Shown piece by piece: positions 44,491 to 52,889 of a stretch of DNA of 64,000 bases. The stretch comes from an uncultured Lachnospiraceae bacterium (GTDB taxonomy: Bacteria; Bacillota; Clostridia; Lachnospirales; Lachnospiraceae): the NCBI GenBank assembly GCA_910578555.1, contig CAJTPS010000015.1, positions 19,543 through 83,542 of the forward strand, in the 5' to 3' direction. The notes beneath the pieces are model-generated. The model searched no databases. It was not told the origin of the DNA and saw only the letters and a program-made list of their open reading frames with translations. How positions within the stretch are numbered: the stretch's first letter is position 1; each line of letters starts with the position of its first letter. The translations under genes and the position numbers were made by a program.

Positions 44491-46201
44491 TCAGGAGGGG
44501 TATCAGACATTAGGGTGGGTTATCAATCAATCCGAGGACGGACTGTTTCTGGTGATTGCAGATGAGCCGATACAGCGGGAGATTGTGGAAGTCTATCGGG
44601 GCGGTATGATAGGCGTATACGATTATAAGCGTTATCAGTGTGCATATTCTTTTCAGGATCTGAAAGACTGGATTGATTCGCAGGCGGATATCCGGACTTT
44701 TTTTCTTGTCAATTTTCAGCTTGCCGTGCAGAGCGGGCAGGAGATCAGCCGTCTGAATTTCAGCAGGGATATGCTGACGGGACTGGGTAAAAACCTGGTC
44801 TTTTTTACGACGGTATACGGTGATGACCAGCTTGCAAAAGGCGCCTACGACTTCTATTCTTTTCTGAAAATCAGGATTACATTTCATGATTATACGTCAG
44901 AAGTAAGTCGTGATTATTTAACATCGCTTCCGGACACCGGGACAGAAGCGCAGGGGGAAACCTGGCGGAGTGAAGAAGGGGATCTTGAAGATGCAAAGCA
45001 TAGATTAAGCGAAGCGTATTCTTTGGTACAGCAGGCTAAGGAATACAGCGATAAAACGGATTATCATGAGAGCATAAAATTATTGACGAGAGCCGGGAAA
45101 ATATACGAAGAAGTATTGGGAACAGAGCATTTGGAAACTGCTTCGGTATACTATGGATTGGCCGATGCGTATCGGAGATTATATGCGTATCAGCAGGCCG
45201 AGGAATTTTGTAATAAAGCGTTGAAGATACGTAGAGATATACTGGGAGAAAATCATCCGGATATAGCAGCATGTTATGATATTCTGGCACGAATATATAA
45301 GGGACAGGGAAAATACGGAGAAGCGGAAAAACTGTGCCAAAGGGCAGTGTCCATGTGTGAAGGCATGTTGGGAGAGGGACATCCGAAGACAATAGAATAT
45401 CAAAACAGTTTGGCGGTTATATATGACGAGCAGGGTAAATATGCTGAGATGGAGAAGCTGCAAGAGCGGGTGCTTGCGTCAACCTTAAAGGTGCTGGGAG
45501 AAAAGCACATTAATACCGCAGTCTGTCACTATAATTTAGCGATAACATATATGGAGAAGGAGAAGTATGAAGAGGCAGAAGAACTACTCCGGAAAGCACT
45601 TGCCGTCTATGAAGAGATACTGGAGGACAATGATCCGGATATAGCAAGGACCTATAATGCTCTGGCAGCATTATATGAAAGACAGTCAAGATACGCGGAA
45701 GCGGAAGAAATGTATCGGAAATCCTTATCTATATATGAAAAAACGTCTGTGGAAAGCGACACGGGAACAGCGGATGCTTATAATAATCTGGCAGGTTTAT
45801 ATGTCTGGCAGAGAAAATACACGAAAGCAGAGCAATTGTATAAGAATGCACTGTCTGTCTATGCGAAACTGTTGGGTAAGAATCACCCGTATATAGCGGG
45901 AACTTATGGTAATATGGCATACTTATATGAAATGCAGGGTAATTATCAAGAAGCAAAAACATTGTGCCTAAAATCGATTTCAATATACGAAGCAACACTC
46001 GGAGAGGAGCATCCGAAAACAGTAAACAGTTATTGCAATTTAGCTGATTTATATGAAAAGCAGGGAGAATATGCGGAGGCGGAAGAACTGTACAGAAAGG
46101 TATTGCCGATTGCCGGACGGGTGTTGGGTGAGAACCATGACCTTACCAGAGAGGTTCACGACAGATTGGCGAGTTTATGCGGCAGGGAGAAGAAGGGTTG
46201 A
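44477..46201 (+). CDS. TPR-repeat protein with STAND-associated N-terminal domain
   Basis: A 574-residue protein. The N-terminal ~150 residues (FFLVNFQLAVQSGQEI, LNFSRDMLTGLGKNLVFF, YDFYSFLKIRITF) follow the pattern of a domain that precedes TPRs in many bacterial STAND-like proteins. From about residue 175 on there are nine or so kinesin-light-chain type TPRs of 42 residues (LG..HP.TA..Y..LA..Y..QGKY.EAE.L). Such repeats typically serve as the sensor that binds a trigger molecule. Translation is coupled to the upstream NTPase by a 14-base overlap. Likely partner of that NTPase; defence or stress role is inferred only. Confidence 0.72.
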   Translation: MSESNQEGYQTLGWVINQSEDGLFLVIADEPIQREIVEVYRGGMIGVYDYKRYQCAYSFQDLKDWIDSQADIRTFFLVNFQLAVQSGQEISRLNFSRDMLTGLGKNLVFFTTVYGDDQLAKGAYDFYSFLKIRITFHDYTSEVSRDYLTSLPDTGTEAQGETWRSEEGDLEDAKHRLSEAYSLVQQAKEYSDKTDYHESIKLLTRAGKIYEEVLGTEHLETASVYYGLADAYRRLYAYQQAEEFCNKALKIRRDILGENHPDIAACYDILARIYKGQGKYGEAEKLCQRAVSMCEGMLGEGHPKTIEYQNSLAVIYDEQGKYAEMEKLQERVLASTLKVLGEKHINTAVCHYNLAITYMEKEKYEEAEELLRKALAVYEEILEDNDPDIARTYNALAALYERQSRYAEAEEMYRKSLSIYEKTSVESDTGTADAYNNLAGLYVWQRKYTKAEQLYKNALSVYAKLLGKNHPYIAGTYGNMAYLYEMQGNYQEAKTLCLKSISIYEATLGEEHPKTVNSYCNLADLYEKQGEYAEAEELYRKVLPIAGRVLGENHDLTREVHDRLASLCGREKKG

Positions 46202-46286
46202 GAAAACGCCGGGAACGTTTAAATGGATGCCAGAGAACAGCATTCCCAGCATGAACTGTTTGCAGCGTTGAATCGGCTACCGCTTA

Positions 46287-46315
46287 TTGCGTACAGTTTG
46301 GTTGTATGCTACAAT
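46287..46315 (+). promoter_or_regulatory. Promoter upstream of hprK
   Basis: TTGCGT (46287-46292), 17 bp, TACAAT (46310-46315), 143 bases before hprK. The rest of 46202-46457 contains no gene or clear structure. Confidence 0.5.
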
Positions 46316-46457
46316 ATACAAGGATTCCGTGCGCTTCACTACAGATGTTTGAATTCGCGAAAATTATGTCGGTTCGCGGCGCAGATCCGGTGCGGGAAAC
46401 GCTTTCATCATTGTTTCCGTGGCAACACGATACTACAGTAATCATAAGGAGAAGGAT

Positions 46458-47396
46458 ATGGCGAGCATCAGTTTAACGAAAGTTATCGACAAATTTAAGT
46501 TGGAGAACCTTACGCCGGAAATTGACATTTCCAAGATCAATGTAACACAGCCGGATATCAACCGTCCTGCATTGCAGATCGCGGGTTATTTCGAGCATTT
46601 CGAGACTACGCGCCTGCAGGTGGTGGGATTCGTGGAGTACTCTTATATGAACGGGCTGGATGAGGAGAGACAGATCGAGATCTATGAGAAGCTGCTCAAC
46701 AATCCGATCCCCGGGATTATTTTCTGCAGAGAACTGCATCCGAACGATCTGTTCCGGAAGACGGCAGTGAAGTACGGCGTTCCGCTGCTGATGACGAAGA
46801 AAGCGACGTCCGCATGTATGGCGGAGGTTATCAGATGGCTTAACGTAAAACTGGCGCCCTGTATTTCCGTTCACGGTGTTCTGGTGGACGTGTACGGCGA
46901 GGGTGTATTGATTACGGGTGAGAGCGGTATCGGTAAATCCGAGGCTGCGCTGGAGCTGATCAAGAGAGGACATCGTCTTGTCACCGATGACGTGGTGGAA
47001 CTACGCAGGGTCAGCGAGGATACGCTGGTAGGCTCCGCGCCGGATATCACGAAACACTTTATTGAGCTGCGCGGTATCGGTATTGTGGATGTCAAAGCAC
47101 TGTTCGGTGCTTCCAGTGTAAGAGATACGCAGAATATAGATCTGGTTATCAGACTGGAAGACTGGGACAAGGAGAAGGAGTACGACCGTCTGGGACTGGA
47201 GGAGGAATATACGGAGTATCTGGGCAACAAGGTAGTCTGCCACAGCATACCGATCAGGCCGGGACGTAATCTGGCGATCATCTGCGAGTCGGCGGCAGTT
47301 AATCATCGGCAGAAGAAAATGGGATATAATGCGGCGCAGGAGTTGTATAAACGTGTGCAGAACTCTCTGGCAGGCAAGCGGGACGAAGAAGAGTAA
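46458..47396 (+). CDS. hprK: HPr kinase/phosphorylase
   Basis: A 312-residue bifunctional HprK/P that phosphorylates and dephosphorylates Ser46 of HPr and Crh, the central switch of carbon catabolite control in Firmicutes. It has the P-loop GESGIGKSEAAL at residues ~154-165, the HprK signature region ELRGIGIVDVKALFG and RLEDWDKEKEYDRLG. Start at ATG 46458 with AAGGAG upstream; the 13-codon extension to 46419 is without support. Clustered with a ROK kinase, murB, rapZ, whiA and a Crh-like HPr, which is its likely substrate along with HPr. Confidence 0.96.
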   Translation: MASISLTKVIDKFKLENLTPEIDISKINVTQPDINRPALQIAGYFEHFETTRLQVVGFVEYSYMNGLDEERQIEIYEKLLNNPIPGIIFCRELHPNDLFRKTAVKYGVPLLMTKKATSACMAEVIRWLNVKLAPCISVHGVLVDVYGEGVLITGESGIGKSEAALELIKRGHRLVTDDVVELRRVSEDTLVGSAPDITKHFIELRGIGIVDVKALFGASSVRDTQNIDLVIRLEDWDKEKEYDRLGLEEEYTEYLGNKVVCHSIPIRPGRNLAIICESAAVNHRQKKMGYNAAQELYKRVQNSLAGKRDEEE

Positions 47397-47535
47397 AAAC
47401 AGCAGGTGCACAGGAATATAAGCATGCCGGCATATAGAGTATCAGCTTATACTGTGTCGGTGGATACGGATTTGATTGGATCAGCAATGCAGGAACAGAC
47501 AAGATAATAAGGAAAAGAAGAGGAGAAAGAATTTT

Positions 47536-48474
47536 ATGGCAGAATATGTATTTGGGGTAGATATAGGTGGTACGACGGTAAAGCTTGGACTTTTTGATGT
47601 AAGCGGCAATGTGCTGGATAAATGGGAGATTCCCACCAGGACAGAGAACGGAGGGATGAAGATCCTGCCGGATATCGCACAGAGCATTCAGGACAAGATG
47701 TCTGAGAAGAATATTGCCGCAGAAAATGTGGCGGGCGTGGGCGTAGGCGCACCGGGACCGGTAGACGGTGACGGGATCATTCATAAAGCTGTAAATCTGG
47801 GCTGGGATGAGATGAATCTGAAGAAAGAGCTTACGGCGCTTCTTGACGGTATGCGGGTAGAAGGCGGCAATGACGCGAATGTGGCAGCGCTCGGTGAGAT
47901 GTGGAAGGGCGGCGGACAGGGCTATAAGAATCTGGTGGCGGTTACGCTGGGTACAGGTGTCGGCGGCGGCATTATCATTAACGGGAAGATCATGACGGGC
48001 GCGACGGGCTCCGGCGGTGAGATTGGTCATATCCATGTGGAGGATGATGAGACAGAGGCGTGCGGCTGCGGCAATTACGGCTGTCTTGAGGAGTACGCTT
48101 CCGCTACCGGCATCACCAGACTGGCCAACAGGATACTGCAGGCAAGCGAGATGGACAGTGTGCTCAGACAGGGCGAGGTGTCTTCGAAGACGGTGTTTGA
48201 CGCCGTGAAGGCAGGAGATCAACTTGCTATTGAGGCTGCGAGGCAGTTCGGAGATTATCTCGGCAAGGGGCTGGCAGTGATCGCGGGTGTTATTAACCCG
48301 GAGATCTTCGTGATCGGCGGCGGTGTATCCAAAGCAGGCGAAGTACTGTTTGACTATATCCGGCCGGCTTTTGACAAGACAGTGTTCCATGGCTGTAAGA
48401 ATACGAAGTTTGCACTGGCTACATTGGGTAACGATGCCGGCATATATGGTGCGGCCAGGATGGTGTTGGCGTGA
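47536..48474 (+). CDS. ROK-family glucokinase
   Basis: A 312-residue ROK kinase. N-terminal phosphate-binding DIGGTTVKLGLF, sugar/phosphate segment GTGVGGGIIING, catalytic-type Asp in EGGNDANVAALGE, and the zinc-binding GH...CGCGNYGCLEEYAS signature. Phosphorylates glucose to glucose-6-phosphate in the cytoplasm, as with GlkA of Firmicutes. GAGGAG 10 bases upstream supports the ATG at 47536. Lies directly after hprK, a sensible pairing for sugar-flux sensing. Whether it also takes other hexoses is not decidable. Confidence 0.9.
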   Translation: MAEYVFGVDIGGTTVKLGLFDVSGNVLDKWEIPTRTENGGMKILPDIAQSIQDKMSEKNIAAENVAGVGVGAPGPVDGDGIIHKAVNLGWDEMNLKKELTALLDGMRVEGGNDANVAALGEMWKGGGQGYKNLVAVTLGTGVGGGIIINGKIMTGATGSGGEIGHIHVEDDETEACGCGNYGCLEEYASATGITRLANRILQASEMDSVLRQGEVSSKTVFDAVKAGDQLAIEAARQFGDYLGKGLAVIAGVINPEIFVIGGGVSKAGEVLFDYIRPAFDKTVFHGCKNTKFALATLGNDAGIYGAARMVLA

Positions 48475-48553
48475 AAAGGGATTAGATTAAATGATACATA
48501 ATTTGTATGTGATTGGACTATTCTAAAATAGAATAATAGTGACTCTTCAGACT

Positions 48554-48578
48554 ACGCCATGCACTCGCTGCATGGCGT
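48554..48578. repeat. Short perfect hairpin between ROK kinase gene and murB
   Basis: Ten-base stem ACGCCATGCA/TGCATGGCGT with a five-base loop, no T-run on either side. Possibly an RNA processing or repeated palindromic element, not a standard terminator. Confidence 0.6.
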
Positions 48579-48628
48579 CGGAATATAGATAAGTAAGAAG
48601 GAAAACTGTGAAACGGACGGTATAGAGA

Positions 48629-49540
48629 TTGAGCGCATCAATGTATGATTATATGAAAACGATTATTCCGAGGGAACGTATACTGTTTCAGGAGCCGATG
48701 AAGCAGCACACGACTTTTCGTGTGGGCGGTGAGGCGGAATGCTTCATCACCATACAGCAGGAAGAGGAACTGGTCAAACTGATCCCCTATCTGAACCAGA
48801 TCGAGCAGGATTATTTTATCTTGGGAAACGGCAGTAATCTGCTGGTGGGTGACAAGGGTTACAGGGGGATCGTGTTTAAGTTTGACGGACCGATGGAGGA
48901 GATCCGTGTGGAAGGTACGCGCATTACGGCAAAGGCGGGTGCGCTGCTCTCCAGAGTAGCGGTGACGGCTAAGGAGAACGGACTGACGGGGCTGGAATTT
49001 GCGGCGGGAATACCGGGCAGCATCGGCGGCGGCGTAGTCATGAATGCAGGCGCGTATGACGGAGAAATGGAACAGGTGGTGGAGGCTGTCCGCGTGATCG
49101 ACCGTGAGGGACAGATCACGACACTCGACCATGATACAATGGAGTTTGGCTACCGTACCAGCATTATCAAGAACAGACCGTATATTGTGCTGGAGGTGGT
49201 GCTGCAACTCGCGGCGGGTGATCCGGAACAGATCAGTGCGAAGATAGAGGAGCTTTCAGAACTTCGCAGGAGCAAGCAGCCGCTGGAGTATGCCAGCGCG
49301 GGCAGTACTTTTAAGAGACCTGAGGGACACTATGCCGGCAAGCTGATTATGGATGCTGGTATGCGGGGCTACCGGATCGGCGGTGCGCAGGTGTCGGATA
49401 AACATTGCGGGTTTATCATTAATACGGGTAAAGCTACGGCGGCAGATATCCGGGAAGTGATAGAGGAAGTGCAGGAGCGCGTCAAGGAAAGATTTCATGT
49501 CGCGCTGGAGCCGGAAGTGGTTTATCTGGGAGATTTCTAG
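48629..49540 (+). CDS. murB: UDP-N-acetylenolpyruvoylglucosamine reductase
   Basis: A 303-residue FAD enzyme of peptidoglycan precursor synthesis (UDP-GlcNAc-enolpyruvate to UDP-MurNAc). FAD-binding NGSNLLVGDKGYRG, GLEFAAGIPGSIGGGV and the type II catalytic Ser segment in YASAGSTFKRP are present, and the C-terminal Glu in ALEPEVVYLG. The listed start is a TTG; an ATG at 48641 is a fair alternative, neither having a strong ribosome site. Followed by rapZ after 34 bp, a conserved order in Clostridia. Confidence 0.95.
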   Translation: MSASMYDYMKTIIPRERILFQEPMKQHTTFRVGGEAECFITIQQEEELVKLIPYLNQIEQDYFILGNGSNLLVGDKGYRGIVFKFDGPMEEIRVEGTRITAKAGALLSRVAVTAKENGLTGLEFAAGIPGSIGGGVVMNAGAYDGEMEQVVEAVRVIDREGQITTLDHDTMEFGYRTSIIKNRPYIVLEVVLQLAAGDPEQISAKIEELSELRRSKQPLEYASAGSTFKRPEGHYAGKLIMDAGMRGYRIGGAQVSDKHCGFIINTGKATAADIREVIEEVQERVKERFHVALEPEVVYLGDF

Positions 49541-49574
49541 GTAGATTCCGCAGAGCGGAATCATGGAGGTTATT

Positions 49575-50438
49575 ATGAGGTTTGTGGTGGTGACCGGCAT
49601 GAGTGGCGCGGGCAAGAGAACGGCCATGAAGATGCTGGAGGACGTGGGATTTTATTGCGTGGATAATCTGCCTGTGCCGCTGATTGAGAAATTTGTAGAG
49701 TTGGTTGCGACGCCCAACGGTGAGATCAGTAAGGTCGCCCTGGGACTGGATGTGCGTGCGGATCAGCCTTTCGGCGAGGCGCAGAGTATACTGGACAAGC
49801 TGCGGGCAAACGGTTATCTGTTCGAGATTCTTTTCATGGATGCGGGCGATTCTGCTCTGCTCAAACGCTATAAGGAGACCAGGCGGATGCATCCGCTGTC
49901 ACCGAACGGGAGAGTGGAGGAAGGCGTCAATAAGGAGCGGGAGATCCTGCAGGAGATCAAACAGAAGGCGGATTATGTGATAGATACTTCCAATCTGCTG
50001 ACCAGGGAATTGAAAGAAGAAATTGACCACATATTCGTCCGCAATGAAGAGTATAGTTCTTTAATGATTACAATATTGTCATTCGGGTTTAAGAATGGTA
50101 TTCCGGCGGACGCGGATCTTGTATTTGATGTCAGGTTTCTTCCGAACCCGTTCTACATCGACGAACTAAAGCATAAAACAGGTAATGACACGGAGGTACA
50201 GGATTATGTGATGGATTTTCCCGAGGCTGCCGTATTCTTAGAGAAACTGACAGGTATGCTTGATTTCCTGATTCCGAACTATATTAAGGAAGGAAAACAT
50301 CAGCTGGTGATCGGCATCGGCTGTACCGGCGGCAAGCACAGAAGCGTCACGTTAGCGAATGAGCTTTATGCAGGAATGAAAGATCACGGTAATTACGGTG
50401 TTAAGCTGTATCACAGAGATATCAGGCAGGGAGTATAG
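49575..50438 (+). CDS. rapZ: RNase adapter/nucleotide-binding protein RapZ (YvcJ)
   Basis: A 287-residue P-loop protein. Walker A GMSGAGKRTAM near the N-terminus, middle FLNAGD-equivalent LFMDAGDSALLKRY, and the C-terminal domain with FGFKNGIPADADLVFDVRF and IGIGCTGGKHRSVTLANEL. In E. coli RapZ controls glmS through the small RNA GlmZ; in Bacillus YvcJ affects competence. ATG 49575 has GGAGG five bases upstream, so the in-frame ATG at 49563 (inside that site) is rejected. Followed by whiA after 32 bp, with yvcK absent between them. Confidence 0.93.
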   Translation: MRFVVVTGMSGAGKRTAMKMLEDVGFYCVDNLPVPLIEKFVELVATPNGEISKVALGLDVRADQPFGEAQSILDKLRANGYLFEILFMDAGDSALLKRYKETRRMHPLSPNGRVEEGVNKEREILQEIKQKADYVIDTSNLLTRELKEEIDHIFVRNEEYSSLMITILSFGFKNGIPADADLVFDVRFLPNPFYIDELKHKTGNDTEVQDYVMDFPEAAVFLEKLTGMLDFLIPNYIKEGKHQLVIGIGCTGGKHRSVTLANELYAGMKDHGNYGVKLYHRDIRQGV

Positions 50439-50470
50439 ATGCAGCGGCTGCTCTGCTATGGAGGATTGGA

Positions 50471-51373
50471 ATGTCTTTTTCCGGAACAGTGAAAGAAGAA
50501 CTGGCAGCACAAATCGGCACGGCGAGACACTGTCAGCTGGCGGAACTGGCAGCGATTTTTCATTTTGCCGGAAGTACCTGCGAGAACGGAGAACACTTAA
50601 GTTTTCATACGGAAAATGAAGCGGTTGCCAGAAAGGGCTTTACATTATTTAAAAAAGCATTTAATATAGATAATGTTGTGATGAAAGAAAGGGGCAGACT
50701 GCTGCCCGACGACGAGATGGAGAAGAAAGTGATACAGGCCCTGCACCTTGCGGGGACGGCGGAACCGATCGAACTGGAAGCACCGGTCAGCTCTCTGCTG
50801 GTGAAGAACTCCTGCTGTGCAAGGGCGTATTTGCGGGGTGCATTCCTGTGTATCGGCTCCATGAGCGATCCGGCGAAAAGCTATCATCTGGAATACGTAT
50901 GCAGTAAGAGCGCGCAGGCGAAGCAGCTGCGGGATATGATACAGGAATTTCAGATTGAGGCAAAAATTATCAGGCGCAAGAAATATGATGTAGTATATCT
51001 GAAGGAAGGCGCCGGGATCGTGGATCTTCTTAATGTTATGGGGGCGCATGTGTCATTGATGAATCTGGAGAATCTCAGAATCGTCAAAGAGATGCGCAAT
51101 TCTATTAACAGACGTGTCAACTGCGAGACGGCAAATATCTCCAAAACCGTTACCGCAGCGTCCAAGCAGATCGAGGACATATTGCTGATCAGGGATAAAT
51201 ATGGATTTGAGAATCTGCCGGACAATTTAAGACAGATGGCGGAGGTTCGATTAGAGTATCCGGATGCGGCGCTCAAGGAATTGGGAGAATATCTGGAACC
51301 GCCTGTAGGTAAATCGGGTGTAAATCACAGGTTACGCAGACTGAGTGAGATAGCTGATGGGATCAAACCGTAG
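50471..51373 (+). CDS. whiA: DNA-binding protein WhiA
   Basis: A 300-residue WhiA, a sporulation/division regulator with a degenerate LAGLIDADG-endonuclease N-terminal domain (SFSGTVKEELAAQI..., AYLRGAFLCIGSMSDP) and a C-terminal helix-turn-helix (LPDNLRQMAEVRLEYPDA, KSGVNHRLRRLSEIA). GGAGGA eight bases upstream of the ATG. In Gram-positives it influences cell division and chromosome segregation. Next gene begins 15 bp downstream, so rapZ-whiA-crh-like form one operon. Confidence 0.94.
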   Translation: MSFSGTVKEELAAQIGTARHCQLAELAAIFHFAGSTCENGEHLSFHTENEAVARKGFTLFKKAFNIDNVVMKERGRLLPDDEMEKKVIQALHLAGTAEPIELEAPVSSLLVKNSCCARAYLRGAFLCIGSMSDPAKSYHLEYVCSKSAQAKQLRDMIQEFQIEAKIIRRKKYDVVYLKEGAGIVDLLNVMGAHVSLMNLENLRIVKEMRNSINRRVNCETANISKTVTAASKQIEDILLIRDKYGFENLPDNLRQMAEVRLEYPDAALKELGEYLEPPVGKSGVNHRLRRLSEIADGIKP

Positions 51374-51388
51374 AAGGAGGAGAATATT

Positions 51389-51643
51389 ATGATACAAAAA
51401 TCTATCCAGATTAAACTGGAGACGGGCTTGGAAGCCAGACCGGTCGCTATGCTTGTACAGGTAGCAAGTCAGTTTGAGAGTTCGGTGTACATCAATGCAG
51501 ACGACAGAAAAGTCAATGCTAAGAGCATCATGGGTATGATGAGTCTCGGACTTGCCAGCGGTGAAGAAGTGGTAGTCGTTGCAGAAGGCAATGACGAAGG
51601 ATCGGCGGTTGAGGAGATCGAGAAATTCCTGAGCGGCAGGTAA
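51389..51643 (+). CDS. Crh-like HPr-family protein with Glu15
   Basis: An 84-residue HPr-fold protein. HPr needs His15 (in G-L-H-A-R-P) to accept phosphate from enzyme I; here the motif is TGLEARPVAML, with Glu at 15. Ser46 and its surroundings (KVNAKSIMGMMSL) are intact. Bacillus Crh has Gln15 and the same genomic place after whiA (yvcL). So this protein should be a target of HprK at Ser46 and act in catabolite regulation, but not carry PTS phosphate. AGGAGG precedes the ATG. Ends at an intrinsic terminator. Confidence 0.85.
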   Translation: MIQKSIQIKLETGLEARPVAMLVQVASQFESSVYINADDRKVNAKSIMGMMSLGLASGEEVVVVAEGNDEGSAVEEIEKFLSGR

Positions 51644-51689
51644 GAAGAGCAAATGATGTACATGACATTTAGATAAGGCAGAATACGAG

Positions 51690-51717
51690 GAGATTTCCTG
51701 AGGGAAGTCTCTTTTTG
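51690..51717 (+). terminator. Terminator after the rapZ-whiA-crh-like operon
   Basis: Stem GAGATTTCC/GGAAGTCTC (one G-T pair), four-base loop, then TTTTTG. Confidence 0.8.
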
Positions 51718-51877
51718 TTTCGCAGAAAAGTGCGTCCTGTGAAATAAGAACGCCTCGGGACATATCTGTAAAAATGGATTGCCTACGGCATATCGGAATG
51801 ATAAAATGTTAAATATAAAAGGGTAAACAGCTTCGTGCCGGCGGTAAGGCGGCAAATTACGGAAAGGGAGTGCAGAC

Positions 51878-52771
51878 ATGAGTCAGAAGATGCTTTTCAT
51901 CTATAATCCGAGAGCCGGCAAGGCGCAGATTCGCAGCAACCTGCTGGACATTATTGACATATTCGTGAAGGCCGGCTACGAAGTGACTGCATATCCGACG
52001 CAGGCGGCGGGAGATGCGGTCAAGGCGGTCAGAACACGGCGTGACGGTTACGATATCGTGGTATGCAGCGGCGGAGACGGAACGCTGGACGAAGTAGTAA
52101 GCGGTATGATGCAGTGCGACGAGAAGCTTCCCATAGGGTATATTCCAGCAGGCAGCACCAATGATTTTGCCAATAGTCTGGGTATCCCCAAGAGTATGAT
52201 CAAGGCGGCGGATGTTGTCGTGAAGGGCATAAATTTTCCGTGCGACATCGGCGCATTTAATTACGACAGTTTTATCTATGTGGCGGCATTCGGTATTTTC
52301 ACGGATGTATCCTACGAGACAAAGCAGGATGTTAAGAACGTACTGGGGCATGCCGCATATCTGGTGGAGGGTGTGAAGCGGCTTCCTTCGGTACGCTCGT
52401 ATCCTTTAAAGATCACAAACAGCGATCAGGTGATAGAGGGAGAATTTCTCTACGGCATGGTGACGAACTCTTACTCCGTCGGCGGTTTCCGCGGCATAAC
52501 GGGGCAGGATATTCTGCTGGACGACGGACTCTTCGAGGTGACACTGATCCGTAAACCGTCCAATCCGCTGGATCTGAACAATATTATTCTGGCGCTGGTG
52601 GATAAACGGGTAAAATCCGAGCATATTCATACGTTTAAGACAGCGCGGTTAATTGTGGAGAGCGAGACGCCGCTCTCGTGGACGCTGGACGGCGAGTTCG
52701 GAGGAGAACACTGCAGGGCAGTGATCGAGAACAGGCGGAAAGTGCTTGATATAAGAGTGCCCGGGGAATAA
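51878..52771 (+). CDS. Diacylglycerol/YegS-family lipid kinase
   Basis: A 297-residue DAGK-catalytic-domain protein. FIYNPRAGKA at the N-terminus, the nucleotide-binding GGDGTLDEVVSG and PAGSTNDFANSLGIP are diagnostic. The C-terminal beta domain ends with SWTLDGEFGGEHCRAVIENR. Family members phosphorylate diacylglycerol (DgkB) or related lipids, recycling lipid from lipoteichoic acid synthesis. GGGAG lies eight bases upstream of the ATG. Transcribed alone. Confidence 0.9.
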   Translation: MSQKMLFIYNPRAGKAQIRSNLLDIIDIFVKAGYEVTAYPTQAAGDAVKAVRTRRDGYDIVVCSGGDGTLDEVVSGMMQCDEKLPIGYIPAGSTNDFANSLGIPKSMIKAADVVVKGINFPCDIGAFNYDSFIYVAAFGIFTDVSYETKQDVKNVLGHAAYLVEGVKRLPSVRSYPLKITNSDQVIEGEFLYGMVTNSYSVGGFRGITGQDILLDDGLFEVTLIRKPSNPLDLNNIILALVDKRVKSEHIHTFKTARLIVESETPLSWTLDGEFGGEHCRAVIENRRKVLDIRVPGE

Positions 52772-52788
52772 TATTTTCCAGAATATGT

Positions 52789-52817
52789 TTGCGTAAGGCC
52801 ATGCTTTGGGTTATAAT
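52789..52817 (+). promoter_or_regulatory. Promoter of the aldolase gene
   Basis: TTGCGT (52789-52794), 17 bp, TATAAT (52812-52817), about 70 bases before the ATG. Confidence 0.65.
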
Positions 52818-52889
52818 AAAAACTGTAGTTAATATCCGGCATGACAGCCGGTCAAAATATTAATATTATTAAGAAAGGTGGTAATGACA

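Noticed and set aside
47299..48390. A 363-codon open frame opposite the ROK kinase gene
   Set aside because: Mirror of a strong ROK gene, His/Leu-rich, no family resemblance, no start signal.
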